A DNA stretch of 64,000 nt from Corynebacterium xerosis NBRC 16721 = ATCC 373 (lineage in GTDB: Bacteria > Actinomycetota > Actinomycetes > Mycobacteriales > Mycobacteriaceae): assembly GCF_001552415.1 (NCBI RefSeq), contig NZ_BCRD01000002.1, forward strand, positions 62,001 to 126,000, written 5' to 3'. The notes beneath the pieces were generated by a model. It saw nothing but the letters and a program-made list of their open reading frames with translations, ran no database searches and was not told the origin of the DNA. The translations under genes were made by a program, and so were the position numbers. This document shows positions 35,898 through 44,472 of the stretch, one piece after another (within the stretch, counting starts at the first letter, position 1; each line of letters begins with the position of its first letter).

Positions 35898-37133
35898 GTG
35901 ATGGAAGACTTCATTCGGGACTGGTGGACGCGCAACGAAGGTCAGGTGCTCGCGTGGCGCCGGCATCTGCATGCCCATCCCGAGTTGTCGCACATGGAGC
36001 ACTCCACGACGCAGTTCGTCGCCGACAAGTTGCGGGCGGCGGGCCTGGAGCCCGTCATGTTCCCCAACACCGGGCTGATGGTGGACATCGGCGACGCCTC
36101 CGGCAATTCCGGGGCGGCGGGGGAGCGGGTCGGTCGCCTGGCGTTCCGCGGCGACATGGACGCGCTGCCGATCACCGAGGCGACGGGATTGTCGTACTCC
36201 AGCGTCAACGAGGGCGTCATGCACGCCTGCGGCCACGATTTTCATACGGTGATCACCCTGGCCACGGCCATCGCCATGGCGGAGTACCAGCGCGAGCACA
36301 CGCTGCCGGTGCCGTTGCGGTTCATCTTCCAGCCGGCGGAGGAGGTCATGGTCGGCGGCGCCCCCGACGTCATCGAATTCGGGGCGCTCGACGGGGTCGA
36401 GCGGATCTTCGCCGTGCACTGCGAGCCGAAACTGCGCGTCGGCCACGTCGGCGTGCGCGTCGGCGCGATCACGTCGGCGTCGGACACTCTGGACATCCAC
36501 GTCGAGGGCCCCGGCGGGCACTCCTCGCGCCCGCATCTGACCACGGACGTCGTCTATGCGCTGGGCAAGCTGGTCACCGATCTGCCGGGGCTGCTCAGCC
36601 GCCGCGTGGATCCGCGCACCGGCACCGTCCTGGTCTTCGGTGCCATCAACGCCGGCTACGCGCCCAACGCCATCCCGGCCGAGGGGCGGTTGCGGGGCAC
36701 CATCCGCACCGCCGACATCAAGACGTGGCGGGCGATCGACCCGCTGCTGCGCGAACTCATCGACGAGGTGCTCGCGCCGACCGGCGCCACCCACCGGCTC
36801 GACTACGAGCGTGGCGTGCCGCCGGTGCTCAACGACGATTACTGCACCGCCCTGGTCGCCGAGACCGTCCGCCGCGTCGACGAGAACGCCGTCATCGAGG
36901 CACCGCAGTCGTCGGGCGGCGAGGACTTCGGCTGGTACCTCGAGCACGTGCCGGGGGCCATGGCGCGCCTGGGCTGCTGGTCGGGGCGCGGGGAGAAGCA
37001 TGATCTGCACCGCGACGACATCGTCGTCGACGAACGCTGCCTCGGCGTCGGCGTGCGGCTCTTCGGCGGCATCGTCGCCCGCTACGAGAACGGAGACTCC
37101 GACCGTTCGGGCCCGGCGATCCGCATGAACTGA
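35898..37133 (+). CDS. M20 family amidohydrolase (AmiA/AmiB-like)
   Basis: A 411-residue zinc amidohydrolase of the M20D group, which removes N-acyl or similar amide groups from amino-acid substrates; the substrate is unknown. Metal-binding signatures are HACGHDFH (Cys111, His113), QPAEE and the final HDLHRDD. The dimerisation domain contains VEGPGGHSSRP. Upstream in-frame codons exist but encode low-complexity sequence. In mycobacteria amiA1/amiB1 homologues stand close to lpdA, as here. It ends 70 bp before lpdA. Confidence 0.88.
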   Translation: MMEDFIRDWWTRNEGQVLAWRRHLHAHPELSHMEHSTTQFVADKLRAAGLEPVMFPNTGLMVDIGDASGNSGAAGERVGRLAFRGDMDALPITEATGLSYSSVNEGVMHACGHDFHTVITLATAIAMAEYQREHTLPVPLRFIFQPAEEVMVGGAPDVIEFGALDGVERIFAVHCEPKLRVGHVGVRVGAITSASDTLDIHVEGPGGHSSRPHLTTDVVYALGKLVTDLPGLLSRRVDPRTGTVLVFGAINAGYAPNAIPAEGRLRGTIRTADIKTWRAIDPLLRELIDEVLAPTGATHRLDYERGVPPVLNDDYCTALVAETVRRVDENAVIEAPQSSGGEDFGWYLEHVPGAMARLGCWSGRGEKHDLHRDDIVVDERCLGVGVRLFGGIVARYENGDSDRSGPAIRMN

Positions 37134-37163
37134 AGCCCGTCGGGCAGGGTCCGCCGCCTCCGT

Positions 37164-37169
37164 TAGACT
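37164..37169 (+). promoter_or_regulatory. -10 box TAGACT for lpdA
   Basis: TAGACT precedes a leader of about 30 nt that carries GGAGG four bases before the GTG at 37204. Confidence 0.5.
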
Positions 37170-37203
37170 GGGCGACGCATAATCAGGCGAACATGGAGGA
37201 CCC

Positions 37204-38613
37204 GTGACCAAGAGGATCGTGATCATCGGCGGTGGCCCCGCCGGCTACGAGGCGGCGCTCGTCGGCGCCAAGTACGGTGCCGAGGTCACCGTGGTGGAAG
37301 ACGCCGGCATGGGCGGCTCCTCCGTCCTGTACGACTGCGTCCCGTCGAAGGCGTTCATCGCCGCGACCGGCGTGCGCACCGACATGCGCCGCGCGGACGA
37401 CATGGGCCTGCGCCCGGACTTCTCGTCGCGCAAGATCGACTTCACCGCCGTCAACGACCGCGTCCGCCACCTGGCCGAGTCGCAGTCGGACGACGTCCGC
37501 GCGCAGATGGACCGCGAGGGCATCCGCATGCTGCAGGGCCGCGGCCGACTGGACGACTACGAGCCGGGCCGCATCACCCACTACGTCACCGTGGAGCTGC
37601 TGGAGGGCGGCGAGGAGACCATCGAGTGCGACCTCGTGCTCGTGGCCACCGGCGCCTCCCCGCGCATCCTGCCGGGCGCCCGCCCGGATGGCGAGCGCAT
37701 TCTGACGTGGCGCCAGGTCTACGACCTCGAGGAGATGCCCGAACACCTCGTCGTGGTCGGTTCCGGCGTCACCGGCGCGGAGTTCGTCTCCGCGTTCACG
37801 GAGCTCGGCGTGAAGGTGACCATGGTCGCCTCCCGCGACCGCATCCTGCCGCACGAGGACGCCGACGCGGCCGACGCCCTGGAGGGCGTGCTGCTCGAAC
37901 GCGGCGTCGACGTGGTGAAGAACGCGCGCTGCGACCTCGTCGAGCGCACCGACGACGGCGGCGTCCGCGTGGTCACCTCCGACGGTCGCGAGGTTCTGGC
38001 CTCCCACGCCCTGATCACCGTCGGTTCCATCCCGAACACCGCGGACCTGGGCCTGGAGGCCGTGGGCGTCGACATGGCCCAGTCCGGCCACATCAAGGTC
38101 GACCGCGTCTCCCGCACCTCCGTGCCGGGCATCTACGCCGCCGGCGACTGCACCGACCTGTTCCCCCTGGCGTCGGTGGCGGCCATGCAGGGCCGCATCG
38201 CCATGTACCACGCGCTGGGCGAGGGCGTGTCGCCGATTCGCCTGCGCACCGTGTCCTCGGCCGTGTTCACGCGCCCGGAGATCGCCACTGTCGGCGTCTC
38301 GCAGGCGCAGATCGAGTCGGGCGAGGTTTCCGCCCGCGTCGAGGTGTTCCCCCTGGCCGGCAACCCGCGCGCGAAGATGCGCTCGCTGCGCCGCGGCTTC
38401 GTCAAGCTGTTCTGCCGCAAGAACTCCGGCATGATCATCGGCGGCGTCGTCGTGGCGCCCACGGCGTCGGAGCTGATCTTGCCCATCGCGGTGTGCGTGT
38501 CCAACCAGCTCACCGTCGCCGACCTGGCCAGCTCCTTCTCGGTGTACCCGTCGCTGTCGGGCTCCATCACCGAGGCCGCGCGCCAGCTCATGGCGCACGA
38601 CGACCTGGATTAG
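37204..38613 (+). CDS. lpdA: NAD(P)H quinone reductase LpdA (flavoprotein disulfide reductase fold)
   Basis: A 469-residue FAD/NAD(P)-binding protein. The FAD Rossmann motif is GGGPAGYEAA (9-18) and the pyridine-nucleotide motif is VVGSGVTGAEF. At the redox-disulfide site the protein reads GGSSVLYDCVPSK, so Cys45 remains but the first cysteine is Ser40, and the C-terminal His-Glu dyad region is VYPSLSG. These replacements mark the mycobacterial LpdA (Rv3303c) branch, which reduces quinones rather than lipoamide (established for Rv3303c). The GTG start is supported by GGAGG. Followed by a strong terminator. Confidence 0.92.
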   Translation: MTKRIVIIGGGPAGYEAALVGAKYGAEVTVVEDAGMGGSSVLYDCVPSKAFIAATGVRTDMRRADDMGLRPDFSSRKIDFTAVNDRVRHLAESQSDDVRAQMDREGIRMLQGRGRLDDYEPGRITHYVTVELLEGGEETIECDLVLVATGASPRILPGARPDGERILTWRQVYDLEEMPEHLVVVGSGVTGAEFVSAFTELGVKVTMVASRDRILPHEDADAADALEGVLLERGVDVVKNARCDLVERTDDGGVRVVTSDGREVLASHALITVGSIPNTADLGLEAVGVDMAQSGHIKVDRVSRTSVPGIYAAGDCTDLFPLASVAAMQGRIAMYHALGEGVSPIRLRTVSSAVFTRPEIATVGVSQAQIESGEVSARVEVFPLAGNPRAKMRSLRRGFVKLFCRKNSGMIIGGVVVAPTASELILPIAVCVSNQLTVADLASSFSVYPSLSGSITEAARQLMAHDDLD

Positions 38614-38639
38614 GGCCGTCGGCGCGATCCCCGCGTCAT

Positions 38640-38675
38640 GACGAAAGCCGCCCGGTTTCCCGGGCGGCTTTCGTC
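38640..38675. terminator. Bidirectional terminator between lpdA and mycoredoxin
   Basis: A 16-bp perfect stem (38640-38655 with 38660-38675) and a TTTC loop, between convergent genes. Confidence 0.75.
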
Positions 38676-38719
38676 GTTGCCGGTCCCCGAAGGGGACGGG
38701 CGGCACTATTTGGGCGGCA

Positions 38720-39004
38720 CTACGCGGAGGTCAGCTCCGCGTGCTTGATCTCCACCTCGGCCGCGGCCGGATTGGTGGCGTGGGTGCCGTCGGAGTACAG
38801 GACGGTGGGCACGACGCGGTTGCCGCCGTTGACCGACTCGACCCAGGCGGACAGGTCGGCGTGCTTCTCCACGTCCCAGGCCTCGAAGGGGACGCCGCGC
38901 TGCTTCAGGCCGCTGATCAGCGACTGGCAGTACGGGCACCAGCTGGTCGCGTAGATGGTCACGGCTTCGGTCGTCTTCGGCAGGGGCAGCTTGTCGTTGG
39001 TCAT
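38720..39004 (-). CDS. mrx1: Mycoredoxin/glutaredoxin-like thiol oxidoreductase
   Basis: A 94-residue thioredoxin-fold protein with the active site WCPYC (Cys23, Cys26) directly after the first beta strand, the cis-Pro segment RVVPTVLY, and a C-terminal helix. This matches mycoredoxin-1, which reduces mycothiol mixed disulfides in actinobacteria (family knowledge). AGGG lies three bases before the ATG at 39004. It stands between convergent lpdA and the upstream folA, and is probably transcribed with folA-thyA (62 bp gap). Confidence 0.85.
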   Translation of the reverse strand: MTNDKLPLPKTTEAVTIYATSWCPYCQSLISGLKQRGVPFEAWDVEKHADLSAWVESVNGGNRVVPTVLYSDGTHATNPAAAEVEIKHAELTSA

Positions 39005-39065
39005 GAACCCTGCAACGGCGCCGCCACCGGGAATGTTCCGGTGGACCCCCGCAGGGTGGCCGACG

Positions 39066-39626
39066 TCACTCTTCGCGGGGCCGCCACGTGGTGAAGCGGA
39101 AGCGGGGGCCGTTGGACGACGTCGCCCACTCTCCCTTGCGGACCGGGCGCCAGCCGAGCAATTCCGGGGCGAGGACCGGGGTATCGACCTCGAAGACGCC
39201 GTCGACTTCGGTGACCTCGCACTCGTCGGCGATGCGCAGCGCCTCGCGGTAGACGCGGCCGCCGCCGATGATCCACGCGACCGGCACATCGCCGATCAGA
39301 TCGAGGGCGGTGTCGAGGGAATGGGCGAGCTCCGCGCCGGGGACGTCCTCAGGCGTCATCGACCGCGACAGCACGACGTTGCGCCGGCCGGGCAGCGGAC
39401 GGAACTTGGCGGGCAGCGAATCCCACGTGCGGCGGCCCATGATCACCGGCGCGCCCATGGTCGTGGCCTTGAAATGCGCCAGGTCCTCCGGGATGTGCCA
39501 CGGCATCGAGTCCCCGTCGCCGATCACGCCGTCCGACGACTGTGCCCACATCATCCGGATGGAGGCCGGACGGCCGGGACGCCGGCCGTCGTCAAGCGAG
39601 GCCTGCCCCGACTCGAACCCGGACAT
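39066..39626 (-). CDS. folA: Dihydrofolate reductase
   Basis: A 186-residue enzyme reducing dihydrofolate to tetrahydrofolate with NADPH, regenerating the folate oxidised by ThyA next door. Motifs are MMWAQSSDGVIG, the Met20-loop/active-site helix MPWHIPEDLAHFK, VIMGRRTWDSLP, and IIGGGRVYREAL. The first ~23 residues ([20 protein letters not shown]) are an extension beyond the usual start, and include the dispersed motif at 39587. The ATG overlaps the thyA stop as TGATG, so translation is coupled. An internal start near MMWAQ cannot be excluded. Confidence 0.93.
   Translation of the reverse strand: MSGFESGQASLDDGRRPGRPASIRMMWAQSSDGVIGDGDSMPWHIPEDLAHFKATTMGAPVIMGRRTWDSLPAKFRPLPGRRNVVLSRSMTPEDVPGAELAHSLDTALDLIGDVPVAWIIGGGRVYREALRIADECEVTEVDGVFEVDTPVLAPELLGWRPVRKGEWATSSNGPRFRFTTWRPREE
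39587..39597 (-). repeat. GCTTKACGACG dispersed motif (copy 11)
   Basis: CGTCGTCAAGC on the plus strand, read as Leu-Asp-Asp in the N-terminal extension of FolA. Confidence 0.7.
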
Positions 39627-40453
39627 CAGACCGACACCTGCCCGCGGATCGGCGGGTGCGGGTCGTAGCCGACGACCTCGACGTCGTCGAAGTCGTAGTC
39701 GAACAGCGACTCCGCCTTGCGCAACTTCAGCGTGGGGTAGGGGCGGGCGTCGCGGGAGACCTGCAGCTCGCACTGCTCGACGTGATTGTCGTAGATGTGG
39801 CAGTCGCCGCCGGTCCAGATGAACTCGCCGACCTCCAGGCCCGCCTGCTGCGCGAACATGTGCGTCAGCAGCGCGTAGCTGGCGATGTTGAACGGCACTC
39901 CCAGGAACATGTCGGCGCTGCGCTGGTACAGCTGGCAGCTGAGCTTGCCGTCGGCGACGTAGAACTGGAACAGCAGGTGGCACGGCGGCAGCGCCATGTT
40001 CTCCAGCTCCGAGACGTTCCACGCCGACACGATGTTGCGGCGCGAATCCGGGTTGTTCTGCAGCGTGTCCAGCGCACGGGAAATCTGGTCGATGTGCCGG
40101 CCGTCGGGCGTCGGCCACGACCGCCACTGCACGCCGTAGACCGGCCCGAGATCGCCGTCGGCGTCGGCCCACTCGTCCCAGATGGTCACGCCGCGCTCCT
40201 GCAGCCACGTCGCGTTGGAATCGCCGCGCAGGAACCACAGCAACTCGTAGATGATCGACTTGAGGTGGACCTTTTTCGTGGTCAGCAGCGGAAAGCCTTC
40301 GGACAGGTCGTAGCGGATCTGCCGGGCGAACAGCGACCGGGTGCCGGTGCCCGTGCGGTCGGCCTTCGGGGCGCCGTCGGCGAGGATCTCGCGGAGGAGA
40401 TCCTCGTACGGCGTCTTCACGGTCGTGGCGGAAGGGGAGGTGCTCGCGCTCAT
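39626..40453 (-). CDS. thyA: Thymidylate synthase (ThyA type)
   Basis: A 275-residue enzyme converting dUMP to dTMP with methylene-THF as donor, producing dihydrofolate for FolA. The nucleophile is Cys158 in [12 protein letters not shown]. Phosphate-binding Arg residues occur in DRTGTGT and [10 protein letters not shown], and the folate-site [12 protein letters not shown] is complete. The first ~13 residues are a Ser/Thr-rich extension. A TACCCT box 7 nt upstream fixes the ATG at 40453. The thyA-folA pair is a classic coupled operon. Confidence 0.97.
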   Translation of the reverse strand: MSASTSPSATTVKTPYEDLLREILADGAPKADRTGTGTRSLFARQIRYDLSEGFPLLTTKKVHLKSIIYELLWFLRGDSNATWLQERGVTIWDEWADADGDLGPVYGVQWRSWPTPDGRHIDQISRALDTLQNNPDSRRNIVSAWNVSELENMALPPCHLLFQFYVADGKLSCQLYQRSADMFLGVPFNIASYALLTHMFAQQAGLEVGEFIWTGGDCHIYDNHVEQCELQVSRDARPYPTLKLRKAESLFDYDFDDVEVVGYDPHPPIRGQVSV

Positions 40454-40460
40454 GCGGCCC

Positions 40461-40466
40461 AGGGTA
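40461..40466 (-). promoter_or_regulatory. -10 box TACCCT, leaderless start of thyA
   Basis: On the minus strand TACCCT ends 7 nt before the ATG at 40453. Confidence 0.6.
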
Positions 40467-40507
40467 CCGGCCCACCGAAAGAGCGTCGGAGGGCGGTGGC
40501 CCGCCGC

Positions 40508-41266
40508 CTAGAAGTCCCCGTGCTTCTCCTTGTATTCGGCGACCGCGGCGAGGATGTCGTCGGCGATCTCCGGGCGGCAGAACAGCATGTCCGGCATGAA
40601 CGTGTCGACCTGGTTGTACTCCGGCTCCGAACCGTCGAGACGGGAAACGTGCAGGCCCGCCGACTTGCAGACGCCCACCGGCGCGGCGGAGTCCCACTCG
40701 TACTGGCCGCCGGCGTGGATGTACGCGTCGGCGTCGCCGAGCAGCACGTGCATGGCCTTCGCGCCGGCCGAGCCCATGTGCACCAGCTCGCGGCCCAGCT
40801 TCTCGGCGACGAACTTGCCCACCTCCGGCGGGCGGGTGCGGGAGACGACGATCTTGTTCGACATCGGGCCGGTGACGGCCTTCGCCTCTCCGGTGTGGAA
40901 GACCTGGCCGAGATCCGGCAGGCCGACGGCCGCGTGGACCGGGGTGCCGTCCTCGATCAGCGCGATGTGCACGGCCCAGTCCTGGCGGCCACCGGCGAAC
41001 TCGCGGGTGCCGTCGAGCGGGTCGATGATCCAGACGCGGCTGTTGTCCAGGCGGTCGCGGTTGTCGGCGGCTTCCTCCGACAGCACGGCGTCGTCGGGGC
41101 GGTGCTGCTGGAGCACGCGGGCGATCCACTCCTGCGACAGTGCGTCGCCGGCGTCGCCGAGCACGCGACCGCGCAGCAGGCCGACGTTGCGCACGCCCTT
41201 GAGGATTTCGCCGGTGCCCTGGGCCAGGCGGAGGGTCAGGATGTCGTCATCGACGTAGGCAGACAT
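40508..41266 (-). CDS. cysQ: 3'(2'),5'-bisphosphate nucleotidase CysQ (inositol-monophosphatase fold)
   Basis: A 252-residue Mg-dependent phosphatase expected to hydrolyse 3'-phosphoadenosine 5'-phosphate from sulfate assimilation. The metal motifs are LSEEAADN (Glu64/65), WIIDPLDGTREF (Asp82, Asp85) and WDSAAP near the C-terminus; DPLDGTxEF is the family signature. An inositol phosphatase activity is possible, as in the mycobacterial enzyme. ATG 41266 is preferred to ATG 41278 because TATGAT lies 7 nt before it and overlaps the upstream ATG. Confidence 0.88.
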   Translation of the reverse strand: MSAYVDDDILTLRLAQGTGEILKGVRNVGLLRGRVLGDAGDALSQEWIARVLQQHRPDDAVLSEEAADNRDRLDNSRVWIIDPLDGTREFAGGRQDWAVHIALIEDGTPVHAAVGLPDLGQVFHTGEAKAVTGPMSNKIVVSRTRPPEVGKFVAEKLGRELVHMGSAGAKAMHVLLGDADAYIHAGGQYEWDSAAPVGVCKSAGLHVSRLDGSEPEYNQVDTFMPDMLFCRPEIADDILAAVAEYKEKHGDF

Positions 41267-41273
41267 GTCTTCG

Positions 41274-41279
41274 ATCATA
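41274..41279 (-). promoter_or_regulatory. -10 box TATGAT, leaderless start of cysQ
   Basis: On the minus strand TATGAT ends 7 nt before the ATG at 41266. Confidence 0.65.
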
Positions 41280-41319
41280 GGGTGTGGCCGATCGGCGCGC
41301 CCGATGCGGGCGGAGTGAA

Positions 41320-41325
41320 TACGCT
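41320..41325 (+). promoter_or_regulatory. -10 box TACGCT, leaderless start of the YccF gene
   Basis: TACGCT lies 7 nt before the ATG at 41333. Confidence 0.6.
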
Positions 41326-41332
41326 CGGGCGC

Positions 41333-41737
41333 ATGAACCTCGTACTCAACCTCATCTGGCTCATCTTCGGCGGCATCTGGCTGGCGCTCGGTTACGTGCT
41401 CGCGGGCGTCGTGGCCTGCATCTTCATCGTCACGATCCCGGCGGGCGTGGCCTCGTTCCGCATGGCGTCCTACGCCCTGTGGCCCTTCGGCCGAGTCGTC
41501 GTCGACCGCCCGGGCGGCTCGGCGGGCGTCAACGTCTTCATGAACGTCATCTGGTTCGTCATCGCCGGCGTGTGGCTGGCCATCGGCCACATCACCACCG
41601 CCATCGCGCAGGCGATCACCATCATCGGCATTCCGCTGGCCATCGCCAACGTGAGGATGATCCCCGTGACCTGCTTCCCCTTCGGCAAGGAGATCGTCGA
41701 CGCCGACCGTGCCCGCAGCGGGTTCTCCCCCTTCTGA
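41333..41737 (+). CDS. YccF-domain membrane protein
   Basis: A 134-residue inner-membrane protein made of two copies of the YccF repeat: LNLIWLIFGGIWLALGYVLAG then ASYALWPFGR, and MNVIWFVIAGVWLAIGHITT then IPVTCFPFGKE. Each half has two spans and ends with the PFG motif. This is a common small family of unknown function. It is divergent from cysQ; the two leaderless promoters are about 40 bp apart. Confidence 0.88.
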   Translation: MNLVLNLIWLIFGGIWLALGYVLAGVVACIFIVTIPAGVASFRMASYALWPFGRVVVDRPGGSAGVNVFMNVIWFVIAGVWLAIGHITTAIAQAITIIGIPLAIANVRMIPVTCFPFGKEIVDADRARSGFSPF

Positions 41738-41904
41738 CGCGGACTTGCGGCGACTCGCCCCGGTCGCCGAATTGTGTGACATATGCGTAACGGTTCCCCT
41801 TCAATTCGGGAATGATGCTTGGCGACGAGAGTGAATGGCCGTTACCTTTGAGTTGCGTACCGAGTGAAATATTGAAGATGACGACGATGAAGAGGACGAC
41901 GAAG

Positions 41905-42462
41905 ATGAAGCTCCGCAACCGCACCGCCGCTCTGCTCGCCATTCCGGCGCTGACGCTGGCCATGACGGCCTGCTCCGACAACGAGGACACCACCGTCGTG
42001 ACCGACGCCCCGGAGGACACCAAGATCTCCGAGGCGATCTCGGGCGACGATGACGGGGCGACCACGACCACCGACGGCGACGCCACCACCACGACCACCC
42101 AGGCCCCGCTGGGCCAGGACGCCGCCGTGGTCCAGGTCGGCGGCAACGACGTCGACGGCCAGTTCACCCCGGTGCGCTGCACCATCGACAACGACGACAA
42201 CGACCTCGACATCGAGATCGGCGCCGACGATTCCGACACCGGCCAGGTCGACATCGACATCAACGACCCCGAGGGCACCCCGGTCCTGGAGTCGCTGGAC
42301 ATCGACACCGCCAACATGGACATCGAGATCGACGACGACAACGCCGCCAACGCCGTCGTCGAGCGCGACGGCGACAAGTGGCTGATCACCGGCACCGGCA
42401 AGTACGACGACGAGGACCGCACCGACGAGGTCCGCGTCGAGGTCATCTGCCCGACCGGATAG
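41905..42462 (+). CDS. LpqH-like lipoprotein
   Basis: A 185-residue exported lipoprotein: signal sequence MKLRNRTAALLAIPALTLAM with Cys23 in TAC as the lipidation site, a Thr/Asp-rich linker to about residue 70, then an acidic beta-rich domain with Cys residues near its beginning (PVRCTIDN) and end (VEVICPTG). This pattern fits the 19-kDa antigen LpqH family of mycolata. ATG 41905 has GAGGA 8 nt upstream; ATG 41878 and 41887 are in-frame alternatives. The domain is strikingly rich in Asp (DNDDNDLDIEIGADDSD), unusual for LpqH. Followed by a strong terminator. Confidence 0.7.
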   Translation: MKLRNRTAALLAIPALTLAMTACSDNEDTTVVTDAPEDTKISEAISGDDDGATTTTDGDATTTTTQAPLGQDAAVVQVGGNDVDGQFTPVRCTIDNDDNDLDIEIGADDSDTGQVDIDINDPEGTPVLESLDIDTANMDIEIDDDNAANAVVERDGDKWLITGTGKYDDEDRTDEVRVEVICPTG

Positions 42463-42532
42463 AACTTCGCGGCGCAGGCCGCACCGGAAGACGGCCGGGC
42501 GGTGGCACGCCTTCGGGCCCACCGTCTGACGC

Positions 42533-42566
42533 GAACCCCCGACCGGGAGCATCCGGTCGGGGGTTC
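42533..42566 (+). terminator. Terminator after the LpqH-like gene
   Basis: A 14-bp perfect stem (42533-42546 with 42553-42566) and a GAGCAT loop, 70 bp after the lipoprotein stop. Confidence 0.65.
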
Positions 42567-42603
42567 ATCGTGTCCGGGGTTCGCCGCTTTCCGCGCATGC
42601 GAA

Positions 42604-42636
42604 ACGGCCCGCCCCTCGGGGGAGAGGACGGGCCGT
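42604..42636 (-). terminator. Stem-loop downstream of pgi
   Basis: ACGGCCCG and CGGGCCGT form an 8-bp stem with a long, partly paired loop, 30 bp past the pgi stop. It overlaps a dispersed-motif copy. Weak as a terminator. Confidence 0.4.
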
Positions 42637-42644
42637 CGTAAAGC
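42634..42644 (-). repeat. GCTTKACGACG dispersed motif (copy 12, T variant)
   Basis: CGTCGTAAAGC on the plus strand, intergenic between the convergent LpqH-like gene and pgi. Confidence 0.7.
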
Positions 42645-42665
42645 GGGGAACTCCCGGGAACGGGC

Positions 42666-44300
42666 CTACTTCTTGGAGCGGTACCAGGTCAGCAGCGCGT
42701 CGGTGGAGGCGTCGCCGGAATCCGGCTCGGTCTCGCCCGTCACGGCCGGCAGCAGATCGCCGGCCTGCTTCTTGCCCAACTCCACGCCCCACTGGTCGAA
42801 GGAGTTGATGTCCCAGATGACGCCCTGCACGAAGGTGATGTGCTCGTAGAGGGCGATGAGCGCGCCGACCGCGGCCGGGGTGAGCTCCTCGGCCAGGATC
42901 GTCGTCGACGGTCGGTTGCCCGGCATGACCTTGTGCGGGATCAGCTCGGCGGGCACGCCCTCGGCCGCCAGCTCGTCCTCGTCCTTGCCGAAGGCCAGCA
43001 CCTTCGACTGCGCGAAGAAGTTCGACATCAGCAGATCGTGCATCGAACCGGTTCCGTCGGCCGTCGGCAGATCCTGGCGGGGACGGGCGAATCCGATGAA
43101 ATCGGCCGGCACCAGGCGAGTGCCCTGGTGCAGCAGCTGGTAGAACGCGTGCTGGCCGTTGGTGCCCGGCTCGCCCCAGTAGATCTCGCCGGTGTCGCAA
43201 TCCACCCACTCGCCATCGCGGCGCACCGACTTGCCGTTGGACTCCATGGTCAGCTGCTGCAGGTACGCCGGGAACCGCGACAGGTCCTCGGAGTACGGCA
43301 GCACCACGTGGGAGTCGGCGCCCAGGAACTCGCCGTACCAAATGCCCAGCAGGCCCATCAGGACCGGCACGTTCTCCTCCAACGGCGCGTCGAGGAAATG
43401 CTCGTCCATCAGGCGGAAGCCCTCGAGGAAACGCATGAAGTCCATCGGGCCGACGACGGCCATGATGGACAGTCCGATGGCGGAATCGACGGAATAACGG
43501 CCGCCGACCCAATCCCAGAACCCGAACATGTTGTCGGTGTCGATGCCGAACTCCGCGACCTTCTCCGCGTTCGTGGACACCGCGACGAAGTGCTTGGCCA
43601 CCGCGGCCTCGTCGCCCAGCTGCTCGATGAGCCAGCGGCGGGCGGCGTGGGCGTTGGACAGGGTCTCCTGCGTGGTGAACGTCTTCGACGCCACGATGAA
43701 CAGCGTCGACTCCGGGTCCACCTCGTCGAGCACCGCCGACAGGTCCGACGGATCGACGTTGGAGACGAACCGGGCGTCGATGCCGGCGGTGGCGTACGTG
43801 CGCAGCGCCTTGGTCACCATCGCCGGGCCCAGGTCCGAGCCGCCGATACCGATGTTGACGACCGTCTTGATGGTGCGGCCCGTGTGGCCCAGCCAATCAC
43901 CCGAGCGCAGGGCGCGGGCGAAGTCGCGCATGCGGCCCAGCACGTCGTGCACGTCGGCCGCGACGTCCTGGTCATCGACGACCAGGTCCTCCGTCACCGG
44001 CAGGCGCAGAGCCGTGTGCAGCACCGCGCGGTCCTCGGTGAAGTTGATGTGCTCGCCCGAGAACATCCGGGTGCGGGCACCTTCCACGTCGGCGGCGCGG
44101 GCGATGTCGACGAGCGCGGCCAGCACGTCATCGTCGACGAAATTCTTGGACAGATCGACGCGCAACCCCGCAGCGTCGAAGGTCATCTTCGAGGCGCGCT
44201 CCGGATCCCCGGCGAACATGCCGCGCAGATCCAGATCGATGATGCGGTTCTGCTGCTCTTCGAGCGCCTCCCACTGGGGGGTGGTGGTGATGTCCGTCAT
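42666..44300 (-). CDS. pgi: Glucose-6-phosphate isomerase
   Basis: A 544-residue glycolytic enzyme interconverting glucose 6-phosphate and fructose 6-phosphate. Family segments are [11 protein letters not shown] (sugar-phosphate binding), the active-site loop [11 protein letters not shown], and [18 protein letters not shown] near residues 380-397 with the base Glu and the ring-opening His. The catalytic Lys lies in the C-terminal block [14 protein letters not shown]. The ATG at 44300 has GGAG 7 nt upstream. The order pgi / chorismate mutase / pcrA is mycobacterial, but an aldehyde dehydrogenase and an MFS gene are inserted here. Confidence 0.97.
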   Translation of the reverse strand: MTDITTTPQWEALEEQQNRIIDLDLRGMFAGDPERASKMTFDAAGLRVDLSKNFVDDDVLAALVDIARAADVEGARTRMFSGEHINFTEDRAVLHTALRLPVTEDLVVDDQDVAADVHDVLGRMRDFARALRSGDWLGHTGRTIKTVVNIGIGGSDLGPAMVTKALRTYATAGIDARFVSNVDPSDLSAVLDEVDPESTLFIVASKTFTTQETLSNAHAARRWLIEQLGDEAAVAKHFVAVSTNAEKVAEFGIDTDNMFGFWDWVGGRYSVDSAIGLSIMAVVGPMDFMRFLEGFRLMDEHFLDAPLEENVPVLMGLLGIWYGEFLGADSHVVLPYSEDLSRFPAYLQQLTMESNGKSVRRDGEWVDCDTGEIYWGEPGTNGQHAFYQLLHQGTRLVPADFIGFARPRQDLPTADGTGSMHDLLMSNFFAQSKVLAFGKDEDELAAEGVPAELIPHKVMPGNRPSTTILAEELTPAAVGALIALYEHITFVQGVIWDINSFDQWGVELGKKQAGDLLPAVTGETEPDSGDASTDALLTWYRSKK

Positions 44301-44472
44301 TGGGTTTCTCCAGCTCCTTCGATGTGGCGGGGACTGCACCGGCGTGGATCGCCGGGGGCGCTCCGCGCCGTTCGTTCGCCCCAACAAGCCTAGTTGCGGT
44401 TGGCCCGGCGTGCGGGGCGGGAGAGGGAAGAGGGGCCGGGTTCCATCGACAAAACCTCGTCCCCGGCGCACC

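Noticed and set aside
39066..41129. A 687-codon minus-strand frame ending in FolA
   Set aside because: The part before 39626 is a shifted frame of thyA and cysQ; FolA begins at the ATG that overlaps the thyA stop.
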